Positions 6,062-14,505 of a stretch of DNA of 64,000 nucleotides are shown piece after piece. The notes below the pieces were generated by a model, which searched no databases, was not told the DNA's origin, and was given only the letters and a program-made list of their open reading frames with translations. Each line of letters starts with the position of its first letter. Position 1 is the stretch's first letter. This DNA is from Streptomyces flavochromogenes (GTDB lineage: Bacteria > Actinomycetota > Actinomycetes > Streptomycetales > Streptomycetaceae). Location: NCBI RefSeq assembly GCF_000717595.1, contig NZ_JNZO01000018.1:62001-126000 (forward strand), given 5' to 3'. A program made the translations under genes and the position numbers.

Positions 6062-8632
6062 GTGAGCGAGATACCTGAGCAGGCGAGTGGCGGCGTCGTG
6101 TGGCAGAGCAGCCCGCCCGGCTCCATCTATGACTACATCCGGGTGGCGTCCTTCTCCATCGGGCCCGACGGACTCGTCGAGCAGTGGAGCCGACGGGCCG
6201 TGGACCTCTTCGGAGTCACCGCGGAGCAGGCCAGGGGCAAGGACCCCGTCGAGGCCTTCATGCCCGCCGACCTGCGCGAGCGCGGTCACCGGCGGGTCCG
6301 GGAGATCCTCGACGGCAAGGAGTGGACAGGTCTCGTCCCCTTCCGGATCCCCGGCGACGACCGGCCCCACGGCATCGCCGAGATGTACGTCATGCCGAGC
6401 GAGACGCAGACCGGGGAGCGGGCCGCGCTCTGCATCGTCGTCGACGTTCGCGCCCTGCGCCGCATCGAGACGGACCTCGCCGCCTCCCAGGCGATATTCG
6501 GCCAATCCCCCTTCGGTTTTCTCCTCTTCGGCACCGACCTCACCGTGAAGCGGGCCAACCGGCGCTTCGCCACCGTCTTCGGCGGCTCCGCCGACGACCA
6601 CCGAGGCCGCACCGTCCACGACTACCTCAACCTGCCCGAGGCCGACCGGATGACCGCGGCCCTCCGCAGCGTCCTGGAGACCGGGGAGTCCGTCACCGAC
6701 TTCGAGATCGTCGGCGCCGCACCCGGCTCCCGGGACCGCCGCCACTGGTCCATCAACCTCTACCGCGTGCACAGCGGATCCGGCCGCCCGATCGGCGTCG
6801 CCGGCCTCGGCATCGACGTGACCCGCCGCCACAACGCCGCGAGGGAAGCCGCCAGCGCCCGCCGCAACCTCGCCCTCCTCAACGAGGCCGGCGCCCGCAT
6901 CGGCAACTCCCTCGACCTGGAGGCCACCGCCCGCGAGCTGCTCGACGTCGCCGTCCCCGGCTTCTGCGACCTCGCCTCCGTCGACCTCTACCAGGGCCTG
7001 CTCACCGGTGACGAGGCGCCGCCCGGCCGATGGGGCAGCTCCCACGACGTCGGCTACGGGGCCGGCAGCGCCGAACTGCGCAGGGTCGCCTTCGCCAGCG
7101 CCGTCTCCGACACCCCGCTGAGAACCGACGAGGCCCACGGCCCGGGCAGCGGCTGTTGCGGACCCGAACCGATCGAGGTCGGCGCGGTCCACCGCTACCC
7201 CTTCAACTCGCCCTGCGCCGGGGCGTTGCGCACCGGCCGCCTCCGCACCGTGCCCGGCGCCGACGGCGAACTCGTCCAGACCACCCTGGTCGTCCCGATG
7301 GTCGCCCACGACACCGTCGTCGGACTCGTCCAGTTCTCCCGCACCAAGGGCAGCGAGTCCTTCGGGGAGCGCGACCGCGCCCTCGCCGCCGAACTCGCCG
7401 CCCGCGCCGCCGTCTGCATCGACAACGCCCGCCTCTACCGCCGCGAGCACGAGCGGGCCCTGATCCTCCAGCGCAGCCTGCTCCCGCCCGGCGACCCCGA
7501 GGCGGCCGGCCTCGACATCGCCTGCCGCTACCTCCCCGGCACCGCCGCCACCGAGGTCGGCGGCGACTGGTTCGACGTCATCGAACTCCCCGGCCACCGC
7601 ACCGCCCTCGTCATCGGGGACGTCATGGGCCGCGGCCTGCGCGCCGCCGTCGCCATGGGCGAACTGCGCACCGCCGTCCGCACCCTCGCCCAGCTCGACC
7701 TGGAGCCGGCCGAAGTCCTCTCCCACCTCGACGAGATCGCCCGCGGCCTCGGCGCCCCCATCGGCGCCCAGCAGTCCCGCGGCCACAAGTCCCGTGGCCC
7801 CGAACTCTCCGAGGTCTACCTCGCGACCTGCGTCTACGCCGTCTACGACCCGGTCACCCGCCGTTGCACCTTCGCCAACGCCGGCCACCTCCCGCCGGTG
7901 CTCGTCGAACCAGGCGAGGACGCCCTGCTGCTCGACGTACCCCCGGGGATGCCGCTCGGGGTCGGCGGCGAACCCTTCGAGGAGGTCGAGGTCGAACTCC
8001 CCGAAGGAGCCCTCCTCGCCCTCTACACCGACGGGCTCGTCGAATCCCGCGACCACCCCCTCGACGAGGGCCTGAGCGCCTTCCGGCGCGCCCTCACCGA
8101 CCCCGCCCGTCCCCTGGAGGACGTCTGCGACCGGGTCCTGACCAGCCTGGATACCGGACACGGCGAGGACGACATCGCCCTCCTCATGGCCAGGATCCAG
8201 GGACTGCCCAGCGAGGCCGTCGGAGACTGGCGGCTCCCCAGGGAACCCCGCTCGGTCGGCCGGGCCCGTGAACTCGCCCGCACCCAGCTCAAGGCCTGGG
8301 ACCTCGAACCGCTCGTCGACACCGTCGAACTCCTCGTCAGCGAGCTCGTCACCAACGCACTGCGCTACGGCGAGGGCGAGATACGGCTGCGGCTGCTCCG
8401 CGACCGCACCCTCGTCTGCGAGGTCTGGGACGCCGGCCTGGTGCAGCCCCGGCGCCGCCGCGCCAAGGACACCGACGAGGGCGGCCGGGGCCTCCAGCTG
8501 GTCGGGCTGCTCAGCTCCTCCTGGGGCTCGCGTCGCACCCCGCGAGGCAAGACCGTCTGGTTCGAACTGGCCCTGCCGGACGGCGAGGGGGCCGCGGAAC
8601 CCACGGTGGAACAGCTCCTCAGCATGTTCTGA
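6062..8632 (+). CDS. PAS-GAF-SpoIIE phosphatase with C-terminal HATPase
   Basis: Predicted cytoplasmic signalling protein of 856 residues. It has a PAS-like sensor (about 20-140), a second PAS (about 145-265, FGQSPFGFLLFGTDLTVKRANRRF), a GAF domain (about 280-470, ending RAAVCIDNARLYRREHERA) and a PPM/SpoIIE phosphatase (about 480-700). Phosphatase metal ligands are visible in GGDWFDVI, VIGDVMGRG and GHGEDDIALL. A GHKL ATPase follows (about 725-850; SELVTNALRY, DEGGRGLQLV). Such proteins dephosphorylate anti-sigma-factor antagonists, while the ATPase domain can act as the opposing kinase. The GTG start has GGAGGGG upstream. The preceding gene encodes a paralogue of its last domain. It has no transmembrane segment. 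Confidence 0.92.
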   Translation: MSEIPEQASGGVVWQSSPPGSIYDYIRVASFSIGPDGLVEQWSRRAVDLFGVTAEQARGKDPVEAFMPADLRERGHRRVREILDGKEWTGLVPFRIPGDDRPHGIAEMYVMPSETQTGERAALCIVVDVRALRRIETDLAASQAIFGQSPFGFLLFGTDLTVKRANRRFATVFGGSADDHRGRTVHDYLNLPEADRMTAALRSVLETGESVTDFEIVGAAPGSRDRRHWSINLYRVHSGSGRPIGVAGLGIDVTRRHNAAREAASARRNLALLNEAGARIGNSLDLEATARELLDVAVPGFCDLASVDLYQGLLTGDEAPPGRWGSSHDVGYGAGSAELRRVAFASAVSDTPLRTDEAHGPGSGCCGPEPIEVGAVHRYPFNSPCAGALRTGRLRTVPGADGELVQTTLVVPMVAHDTVVGLVQFSRTKGSESFGERDRALAAELAARAAVCIDNARLYRREHERALILQRSLLPPGDPEAAGLDIACRYLPGTAATEVGGDWFDVIELPGHRTALVIGDVMGRGLRAAVAMGELRTAVRTLAQLDLEPAEVLSHLDEIARGLGAPIGAQQSRGHKSRGPELSEVYLATCVYAVYDPVTRRCTFANAGHLPPVLVEPGEDALLLDVPPGMPLGVGGEPFEEVEVELPEGALLALYTDGLVESRDHPLDEGLSAFRRALTDPARPLEDVCDRVLTSLDTGHGEDDIALLMARIQGLPSEAVGDWRLPREPRSVGRARELARTQLKAWDLEPLVDTVELLVSELVTNALRYGEGEIRLRLLRDRTLVCEVWDAGLVQPRRRRAKDTDEGGRGLQLVGLLSSSWGSRRTPRGKTVWFELALPDGEGAAEPTVEQLLSMF

Positions 8633-8674
8633 CGCACGCCGCCCCCACCCGACCGCATGCCGCCCCCACCCGGC
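8633..8674. repeat. 21-bp tandem repeat, two copies
   Basis: CGCACGCCGCCCCCACCCGAC is followed directly by a copy differing at two positions. It lies just past the phosphatase stop codon. No hairpin is formed, so it does not look like a terminator. Confidence 0.5.
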
Positions 8675-8733
8675 CGTACGGCTGAGCCGACGCCGGGCCC
8701 CGGCCGCGCGGGCGAGGCCGGACAGGCACCCGG

Positions 8734-9441
8734 TCAGCCCTTGAGCGCCGCCAGCCGGGCCTCGATCTCGGCACTGTCGCCCAGCGCGTCCAGCTGCTCG
8801 AACTGGGCGTCCAGCGAGGACGCGGCGAGCTCCTGCTTGCCCATCGCCCGCGCCTCCTCCCGGCGCACCTTGTCCTCGAACCGGCTCAGTTCGCTGGTCG
8901 GGTCGAGCACGTCGATGTTCTTCACGGCGTCCATCATCGTGTTCTGCGCCTGTGCCGACCTGGCGCGCGCCACCAGCTCGTCGCGCTTGGCCTGCAACTC
9001 GCCGAGCTTGGCCTTCATCTGGTCGAGGCCCGTCCTGAGCTTCGACACCACCTCGGTCTGCGCGGCGATCGTCGGCTCCGCCGTCCGCGCCTCCTTCTCG
9101 GACTGGAGCTGACGGCCGAGCGCCACCTTCGCCAGATTGTCGAAGCGGTCCGCCTCCGACGTCTGCCCGCCGCTCCGCAGCTCGTCGCCCTTCCGGCTGG
9201 CGGCCAGCGCCTTGCCGCCCCACTCCTTCGCCGCCTCCACGTCCTCCTGGTGGTCCTGCTCCATCAGCCGGAGGTTGCCGATGGTCGCGGCCACCGCCTC
9301 CTCCGCCTCCGCGATGTTGTGGGAATAGTCGCGGATCAGCTGGTCCAGCATCTTCTGCGGATCCTCCGCCTGGTCCAGCAGCGCGTTGATGTTGGCCTTC
9401 GCCAGCTGGGTGACCCGGCCGAGGATGGTCTGCTTGCTCAT
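8734..9441 (-). CDS. pspA: PspA/IM30 family membrane-stress protein
   Basis: A 235-residue, almost wholly alpha-helical protein of the PspA/Vipp1 family, which assembles on the inner face of the membrane and stabilises it under stress. The N-terminal helix (TILGRVTQLAKANINALLDQ) and following EDPQKMLDQLIRDY are family hallmarks. The rest is a long coiled coil rich in Gln, Glu, Lys and Ala. The ATG at 9441 has AAGGAG upstream; the open frame extends 13 codons further without support. It lies just downstream of the TPM-domain gene on the same strand (53 bases), so co-transcription is likely. Confidence 0.92.
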   Translation of the reverse strand: MSKQTILGRVTQLAKANINALLDQAEDPQKMLDQLIRDYSHNIAEAEEAVAATIGNLRLMEQDHQEDVEAAKEWGGKALAASRKGDELRSGGQTSEADRFDNLAKVALGRQLQSEKEARTAEPTIAAQTEVVSKLRTGLDQMKAKLGELQAKRDELVARARSAQAQNTMMDAVKNIDVLDPTSELSRFEDKVRREEARAMGKQELAASSLDAQFEQLDALGDSAEIEARLAALKG

Positions 9442-9494
9442 GGCTCTTCTCCTTGAGAGGGACAGAAAGGGGGCGGACACGCGGCGCGCCGCCC

Positions 9495-11585
9495 TCAGAA
9501 ACGACCTCCGCCGCCCAGCCGGCCACGCGTGCCGCTGCCGCCGAAGCTGCCGGGCCCGCCGCCGAGACCCCCGCCCGAACCTCCGCCGAACCCCCCATGT
9601 CCGCCTCCCCTTCCCCCGCCGAACAGTCCGCCGAGGATGATGCCGCCGAGCACCGCACCGCCGAGCCCGCCGCCACCGCCCCCTCCTACCCCTGATACAC
9701 CGCCCATGCCGTTCGGGTTCCCATACCTGCGGACGTCCTGCTCGGCGAGGTCCTGGGCCCGCCGGGCGAGGGCGTCCGCCTGCTGGGACTCCGCGAGGGC
9801 GGCCTGCGGGTCGTCGGCCTCGGAGAGCCCGCGCGCCTTCTCCCAGCGCCGCTGGGCCTCGGCAAGGCGCGTACGGGCCTCACTGCCCACGGCGCCACGG
9901 TGAGTGGTGAGGTAGTCCGAGGCCGCCCCGATCGCCGAACGGGCCGTCAGCATCGACTGGTCGAGGAGCGCACGGGCGCGTCGGCTGCCCGACTCGCGCT
10001 CCCGCGCGCCTTCCAGCGCCTCGTCGAGCGCCGCGTCGGCCTCCTCCACCCGGCGGAGGGAGTCGAGCGGGTCGTACCGTCCGGTGTCCGTGACCCGCCG
10101 CACCTCGCCGAGCACCGATTCGGCGCGGGCGATGCGGCCCCGGAGATCGGCCGTCGACCCTTCGGTGGTCCCCTGCAGCAGCCCCCGGGCCTCCGCCAGG
10201 TCGGCATCCGTCTCCGACAGGGCGCCCGGCAGCTTGCCGACCGCCTCGGCCAGGTCCTGCGCCCGCCGGTCCACCGCCTCGACCAGCCGGGCTGCCTGGT
10301 CCACGGCACCCTCGGCCGCCCGGATGTGGACGGCGGCCCCGCCGTTGTCGCCGTCGTCGATCCGCCGGCGGGCCTGGTCGACGTGGGTCGTCGCGAAGAC
10401 GAGACGGTCCTTGGCCTGTTCGACGTCGCTTGCGACGGGCGCGGCGGCCGTCTCGGCGTACCGCTCGCGCATCGCCGTCAGGGCCGCCTCGGCCATGCCC
10501 GTCCTCCCGGACAGTTCCCGGGAGGCGGCCTCGACGGTGGCCAGCGCCTCGGGCGCGTTCCGTTCCAGGGCCCGCAGCCGGTCGAAGTCCTCGCTCTCGG
10601 CGTCCAGCCTGGCGTCGGCCTCCGCGCAGCGCCGCAGGATCTCGTCCAGCATGGTCCGCCGGGTCGAGTCGTCCTCGGGGAACGAGTCGTCGAGCTTCTG
10701 CCGCAGCCGGAACGAGGCCGTCAGCTGCTCCTTGGCGAAGGCGACCGCCTCGGTGAAGGGGCGGACGGCCTCCTCTCCGAACTGGGCGGTCGCGAAACCG
10801 AGTTCCTCCTGGCTGGTGCGGACGGCGTCGTCGGTGGCGACCAGCGTCCGACGGGCCTGGCCGTCGAGCTCGTCGAGGGACGGCGGCGCCGGTTCCCTCG
10901 GCGGGCCCCAGCCCTGCCCGCCCTGCGGCGTGGTGCGGGTCTCGGTCCGCCGGCGCCGCTTGGCGAACGCGTAGGCCGCCACGGCGCCGGCGCCGCCGAC
11001 CAGGACGACCGGCAGGACAAGATCGGTCGCCGAGGTGCCGTCGTCGACGGCGCCGCCCGGATCGGCGGGCCCGGGGGTGATGGCCGGAGTGGGGACGGGC
11101 CGCCCGGCGAGGACGGCGGAGTAGCCGTCGGCCGCGCCGATCGCGGCGCCCGCCCAGTCGTTCTGCCGGAGCGCCGGTTCGATCGCGGTCCGGGCCACGT
11201 CGTCGAGCTGGCCCTGGGTGAGGCGGGCGTCCGGGTCGGCGGAGTAGCCGTACTGCCGGTCGCGGGTGGCGACGGCGAGCAGTACGTCGTCGGCACCGAG
11301 ACCGTTGCGCTCGGCCGTGGCGTCGGCCCATGCCTGGCCCGTGCGGCCGGAGAAGTCCCGTACGTAGACGACGAAGAGCTGGATCCGCCGGTCGTCGTAG
11401 AGCCGGTCGAGGGCCTGGACCACGGAGGCGCGGCGATCGCCCAGCGCGTCCACCCGGTCGGTGATCTGCCCGTCCTGGGACAGGGCGACGGGGTCGTCGG
11501 CACGGGCACCGTGAACGGCGGGCACGAGGAGCCACCACGCCGCCACCAGTACCGCGAGAAGGGCTCGGGTGGCTATTCGCGTCAC
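9495..11585 (-). CDS. TPM-domain membrane protein with Gly-rich tail
   Basis: Predicted exported, membrane-anchored protein of about 696 residues. It starts with a signal peptide (VTRIATRALLAVLVAAWWLL, cleavage near ARA-DD). A TPM domain follows (about 35-165, with DDVLLAVATRDRQYGY), named for photosystem-repair factors and common in envelope proteins. One transmembrane segment comes next (about 200-220), then a very long helical coiled-coil region. The last 70 residues are almost pure Gly-rich (GGSGGGLGGGPGSFGG), ending GGRF. The start is uncertain: the GTG at 11585 gives the best signal peptide, but in-frame starts at 11648 and 11675 exist and none has a good ribosome site. Its position before pspA suggests a joint membrane-quality role. 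Confidence 0.82.
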   Translation of the reverse strand: MTRIATRALLAVLVAAWWLLVPAVHGARADDPVALSQDGQITDRVDALGDRRASVVQALDRLYDDRRIQLFVVYVRDFSGRTGQAWADATAERNGLGADDVLLAVATRDRQYGYSADPDARLTQGQLDDVARTAIEPALRQNDWAGAAIGAADGYSAVLAGRPVPTPAITPGPADPGGAVDDGTSATDLVLPVVLVGGAGAVAAYAFAKRRRRTETRTTPQGGQGWGPPREPAPPSLDELDGQARRTLVATDDAVRTSQEELGFATAQFGEEAVRPFTEAVAFAKEQLTASFRLRQKLDDSFPEDDSTRRTMLDEILRRCAEADARLDAESEDFDRLRALERNAPEALATVEAASRELSGRTGMAEAALTAMRERYAETAAAPVASDVEQAKDRLVFATTHVDQARRRIDDGDNGGAAVHIRAAEGAVDQAARLVEAVDRRAQDLAEAVGKLPGALSETDADLAEARGLLQGTTEGSTADLRGRIARAESVLGEVRRVTDTGRYDPLDSLRRVEEADAALDEALEGARERESGSRRARALLDQSMLTARSAIGAASDYLTTHRGAVGSEARTRLAEAQRRWEKARGLSEADDPQAALAESQQADALARRAQDLAEQDVRRYGNPNGMGGVSGVGGGGGGGLGGAVLGGIILGGLFGGGRGGGHGGFGGGSGGGLGGGPGSFGGSGTRGRLGGGGRF

Positions 11586-11704
11586 AAGGGGGAGGTTATG
11601 TCCGGGTATGTCGCCTCGCGACCTGACGACCTGGGGCCGGAGTGCCATCACAGCCCCACGGAAACCATTCTCCACAGCCCTGCGTCACTGTCAGTAGCCG
11701 CCGC

Positions 11705-11710
11705 TACGGT
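11705..11710 (+). promoter_or_regulatory. -10 box for the GH18-like gene
   Basis: TACGGT fits TAnnnT and ends 8 bases before the GTG at 11719, so transcription may start at the start codon. It is the main reason to prefer the GTG at 11719 over the one at 11755. Confidence 0.4.
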
Positions 11711-11718
11711 GAGAAGCG

Positions 11719-12774
11719 GTGGGGCACGTGACACGACGGCACGAGGGGGCTCGGGTGAGTGGACGACTGAGGAGAATGTGGCGACGGGGGCGCTGGTTCG
11801 TGCTCGGTCTCGTCCTCGTCCTCGTGGTGCCCCCGCTGTTCGGCGCGCTCGCCCTGCGCGTCAGCTACGCGGGCGACCTCAGGGACGACGCGAAGACCCG
11901 GGACAAGGACGCCGTCTGGCTCGGCCACGCCTGGGTCGACGGGCGGAAGAAGGACGCGGACGTCGCCGCGTTCGCCGCCCGGATCAAGGGCACGGGCATA
12001 CGCGACCTGTACGTCCACGCCGGGCCCCTGGAGCACGACGGCACCCTGCCCGCCGCCAAGTACCCGCGCGCGAAGTGGTTCATCGACGCCGTGCACCGCA
12101 CGATGCCCGGGATACGGGTGCAGGCCTGGCTCGGTGACGTCCTGGCCAACGACGGACCCGACGGACTGCACCTCGACAGGGCCGGGACCCGCGCGGCCGT
12201 CGTGACCTCGGCCCGGCAGATCCTGGACGCCGGCTTCGACGGGGTCCACTTCGACCTGGAGCCGCTGCTCTCCGACGACACCGACTACCTCTCGCTCCTC
12301 GACGACCTCGGAGAGGTCACCCGGCCGCGGAAGGCGCAGCTCTCGATCGCCGCCCACCAGATCGACCCTCTCCCCGGGCTGCATTCGGCCAACGGCCTGC
12401 TCACGGGCAAGGAGAAGTGGTGGTCGCAGGAGTTCTTCGGCCAGGTCGCCCGGCGCGTGGATCAGATCGCCGTCATGTCGTACGACACGTGGATGCCGCT
12501 GGAGAGCCTGTACGGCGGGTACGTCGCCCAGCAGACCAGCCTCGCCCTCGAAGTGACCCCCGAGTCGACCGACCTCCTGATGGGGCTCCCCTTCTTCCAC
12601 GAGGACGACCTCGGCCACCACGAGAACGCGGAGACCGTCGAGGCGGCCGTCCGGGGCGTCAGACTCGGTCTCGGGCGCACCGACCCCGACCGTGCACGGT
12701 TCGGTGTCGCGCTGTACGTCGACTTCGCCGCGGAGGAGGGCGACTGGGCGGCCTACCGCGCCGACTGGCACTGA
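11719..12774 (+). CDS. Membrane-anchored GH18-like glycosidase
   Basis: A 351-residue protein with a basic N-terminus, one signal-anchor helix (about 26-48, FVLGLVLVLVVPPLFGAL) and an external domain. The sequence GFDGVHFDLEP near residue 177 resembles the GH18 DxxDxDxE catalytic strand, with Glu in the acid position. Other barrel-like strands are SIAAHQID and IAVMSYDTWMP, the latter like the conserved MxYD of GH18. The family is therefore likely a distant GH18 or related TIM-barrel hydrolase; the substrate is unknown. The start is ambiguous: GTG 11719 fits a leaderless transcript, whereas GTG 11755 has GAGGGGG upstream. It is divergent from the TPM gene. Confidence 0.78.
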   Translation: MGHVTRRHEGARVSGRLRRMWRRGRWFVLGLVLVLVVPPLFGALALRVSYAGDLRDDAKTRDKDAVWLGHAWVDGRKKDADVAAFAARIKGTGIRDLYVHAGPLEHDGTLPAAKYPRAKWFIDAVHRTMPGIRVQAWLGDVLANDGPDGLHLDRAGTRAAVVTSARQILDAGFDGVHFDLEPLLSDDTDYLSLLDDLGEVTRPRKAQLSIAAHQIDPLPGLHSANGLLTGKEKWWSQEFFGQVARRVDQIAVMSYDTWMPLESLYGGYVAQQTSLALEVTPESTDLLMGLPFFHEDDLGHHENAETVEAAVRGVRLGLGRTDPDRARFGVALYVDFAAEEGDWAAYRADWH

Positions 12775-12911
12775 GCCCCCGCCGGCGCGACGCCGCGCCC
12801 CGCTTGCACGACTCGGGCTCCCGGGAGCGACCCCGCGTGTCGGGGGAGGACGGGCCGGAGGAGGATGGGGCCATCGGCGCGAACCGTCGCCGCGCACAGG
12901 GGGAGTCCGCC

Positions 12912-13754
12912 ATGACGAGCCGTCTCTTGATGCCCTTCCGGACCGCCGGCGCGGGTCCGGCACCCGACGCGGAGACCGCCGGGTCGACCCGGCCCACGCC
13001 GATCCTGGATCTGGCGCACCCCCGGGTCGCCGCGCTCGTGACCCGGGTGCGCCGCGTGGCGGACGAGCGGGGCGCGACGACCGACCGCGACCGGCTCAGG
13101 ACCGCGCACGGCATCATCGCCGCCACCGTGCGGCCGGTGTATTCCGTGGAGGACCTGCGCCGCGTGTCGCGGACGCTGCGCCTCGGGCGCGGCTCGTGCA
13201 GTCAGCGCATGGCGGTCCTGGAGGCGGTGGCCCGCTCCCTCGGCGTGCACACGCGGGTGCGGGGCCTGCTCGTCGACGGTGCCTTCTGGTATCCGCGCTT
13301 TCCGAGGCTGCGACCCTTCGTGCCCGAGGAGGTGCTGCTCGCCTGGCCCGAGTTCCTGCTCGACGACACCTGGGTGCCGGTCGCGGAGCTCTTCGCGAAC
13401 CGGGCGGAGACCGGACCGGCCCCCGCGGACGCCTTCACCAACGACGGGGCGGAGACCCTGTTCGAGGCCGTGGCGCGGACGACCGTCGACTGGGACGCCC
13501 CGGCCGCCTGCGCCGGATCGGCCCCCTGCGACCTCTCCGCCCACCTCCGGACCGACCTGGGCCGCTTCACCTCCCGCGACGAGCTGTTCGCCCGGCACGG
13601 CCAGACCCTCTGTCTCCCCGCCCGCACCCTCGCCGAGCCGCTCCTCGGCCGCTGGAGCGCGGGCATGGGCGCGGGCGCGGAGGCCGGTGCGGGCGCGGGT
13701 GCCGGTGACGGTGCCGGCGGGGACACCGGCGCTAGGTCGCCTTCCGCCGCCTGA
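12912..13754 (+). CDS. Transglutaminase-like protein, probably degenerate
   Basis: A 280-residue protein resembling the transglutaminase-like cysteine-protease fold, as in SirB1-like and lasso-peptide B2-like proteins. The helix that normally carries the nucleophile is present (GSCSQRMAVLEAVARSLG, Cys near residue 96). The strand expected to bear the catalytic His reads LLAWPEF, with Leu where HAW is usual, and the later Asp position reads PVAELF. It may thus be a non-catalytic binder or use other residues. The last 30 residues are low-complexity Gly/Ala. The ATG at 12912 has AGGGGGAG upstream. The 3' end overlaps the converging sdhB gene by 23 bases. Confidence 0.62.
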   Translation: MTSRLLMPFRTAGAGPAPDAETAGSTRPTPILDLAHPRVAALVTRVRRVADERGATTDRDRLRTAHGIIAATVRPVYSVEDLRRVSRTLRLGRGSCSQRMAVLEAVARSLGVHTRVRGLLVDGAFWYPRFPRLRPFVPEEVLLAWPEFLLDDTWVPVAELFANRAETGPAPADAFTNDGAETLFEAVARTTVDWDAPAACAGSAPCDLSAHLRTDLGRFTSRDELFARHGQTLCLPARTLAEPLLGRWSAGMGAGAEAGAGAGAGDGAGGDTGARSPSAA

Positions 13755-14505
13755 TCGTGTTGCCGAGCCACACCAGCGGGTCGTACTTCCGGTCCACGAC
13801 CCGCTCCTTCATCGGGATCAGGGCGTTGTCGGTGATGTGGATGGACTCCGGGCACACCTCCGTGCAGCACTTGGTGATGTTGCAGTAGCCGAGTCCGTGC
13901 TCCTCCTGTGCCGTCCGCCGCCGGTCGAGCCCGGCCTCCTCGGCCGCGTCCAGCGGGTGCATGTCGAGCTCCGCGACCCGCATGAGGAACCGGGGCCCGG
14001 CGAAGGCCTCCTTGTTCTCCTCGTGGTCGCGCACCACATGGCAGGTGTCCTGGCACAGGAAGCACTCGATGCACTTCCTGAACTCCTGCGAGCGCTCCAC
14101 GTCCTCCTGCCGCATCCGGTACTCGCCGGGACCCACCCCGGCGGGCGGCACGAACGCCGGGATCTCCCGGGCCTTCGCATAGTTGAAGGACACGTCCGTG
14201 ACCAGGTCGCGCACGACCGGGAAGGCGCGCATGGGGGTCACGGTGATCACCTCGTCCCGGGTGAACACCGACATCCGGGTCATGCAGAGCAGCCGCGGTC
14301 TGCCGTTGATCTCGGCCGAACACGAACCGCATTTGCCCGCCTTGCAGTTCCACCGCACCGCGAGATCCGGCGTCTGCGTGGCCTGCAGGCGGTGCACCAC
14401 GTCGAGGACGACCTCGCCGTCGTGGACCTCCACCGTGTAGTCGGTCAGCTCGCCGCCGTCGGCGTCTCCCCGCCACACCCGGAACCGCGCGTCGTACGTG
14501 CTCAT
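13732..14505 (-). CDS. sdhB: Succinate dehydrogenase/fumarate reductase iron-sulfur subunit
   Basis: A 257-residue subunit that passes electrons from the flavoprotein to the membrane quinone site. The N-terminal [2Fe-2S] ferredoxin domain has CKAGKCGSC (about residues 54-62) plus a later Cys in LLCMTRM. The C-terminal domain carries CIECFLCQDTC and CNITKCCTEVCP for the [4Fe-4S] and [3Fe-4S] clusters. The ATG overlaps the flavoprotein stop codon (ATGA), so translation is coupled. Cluster ligands are intact. Whether the complex runs as succinate dehydrogenase or fumarate reductase cannot be told from this subunit. Confidence 0.93.
   Translation of the reverse strand: MSTYDARFRVWRGDADGGELTDYTVEVHDGEVVLDVVHRLQATQTPDLAVRWNCKAGKCGSCSAEINGRPRLLCMTRMSVFTRDEVITVTPMRAFPVVRDLVTDVSFNYAKAREIPAFVPPAGVGPGEYRMRQEDVERSQEFRKCIECFLCQDTCHVVRDHEENKEAFAGPRFLMRVAELDMHPLDAAEEAGLDRRRTAQEEHGLGYCNITKCCTEVCPESIHITDNALIPMKERVVDRKYDPLVWLGNTIRRRKAT

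Noticed and set aside
5489-9676. A 1395-codon open frame on the minus strand
   Set aside because: It runs opposite the phosphatase gene, which has clear domains. GC-rich genes commonly leave one antisense frame open; composition is repetitive Gly/Ala/Arg and no domain is visible.
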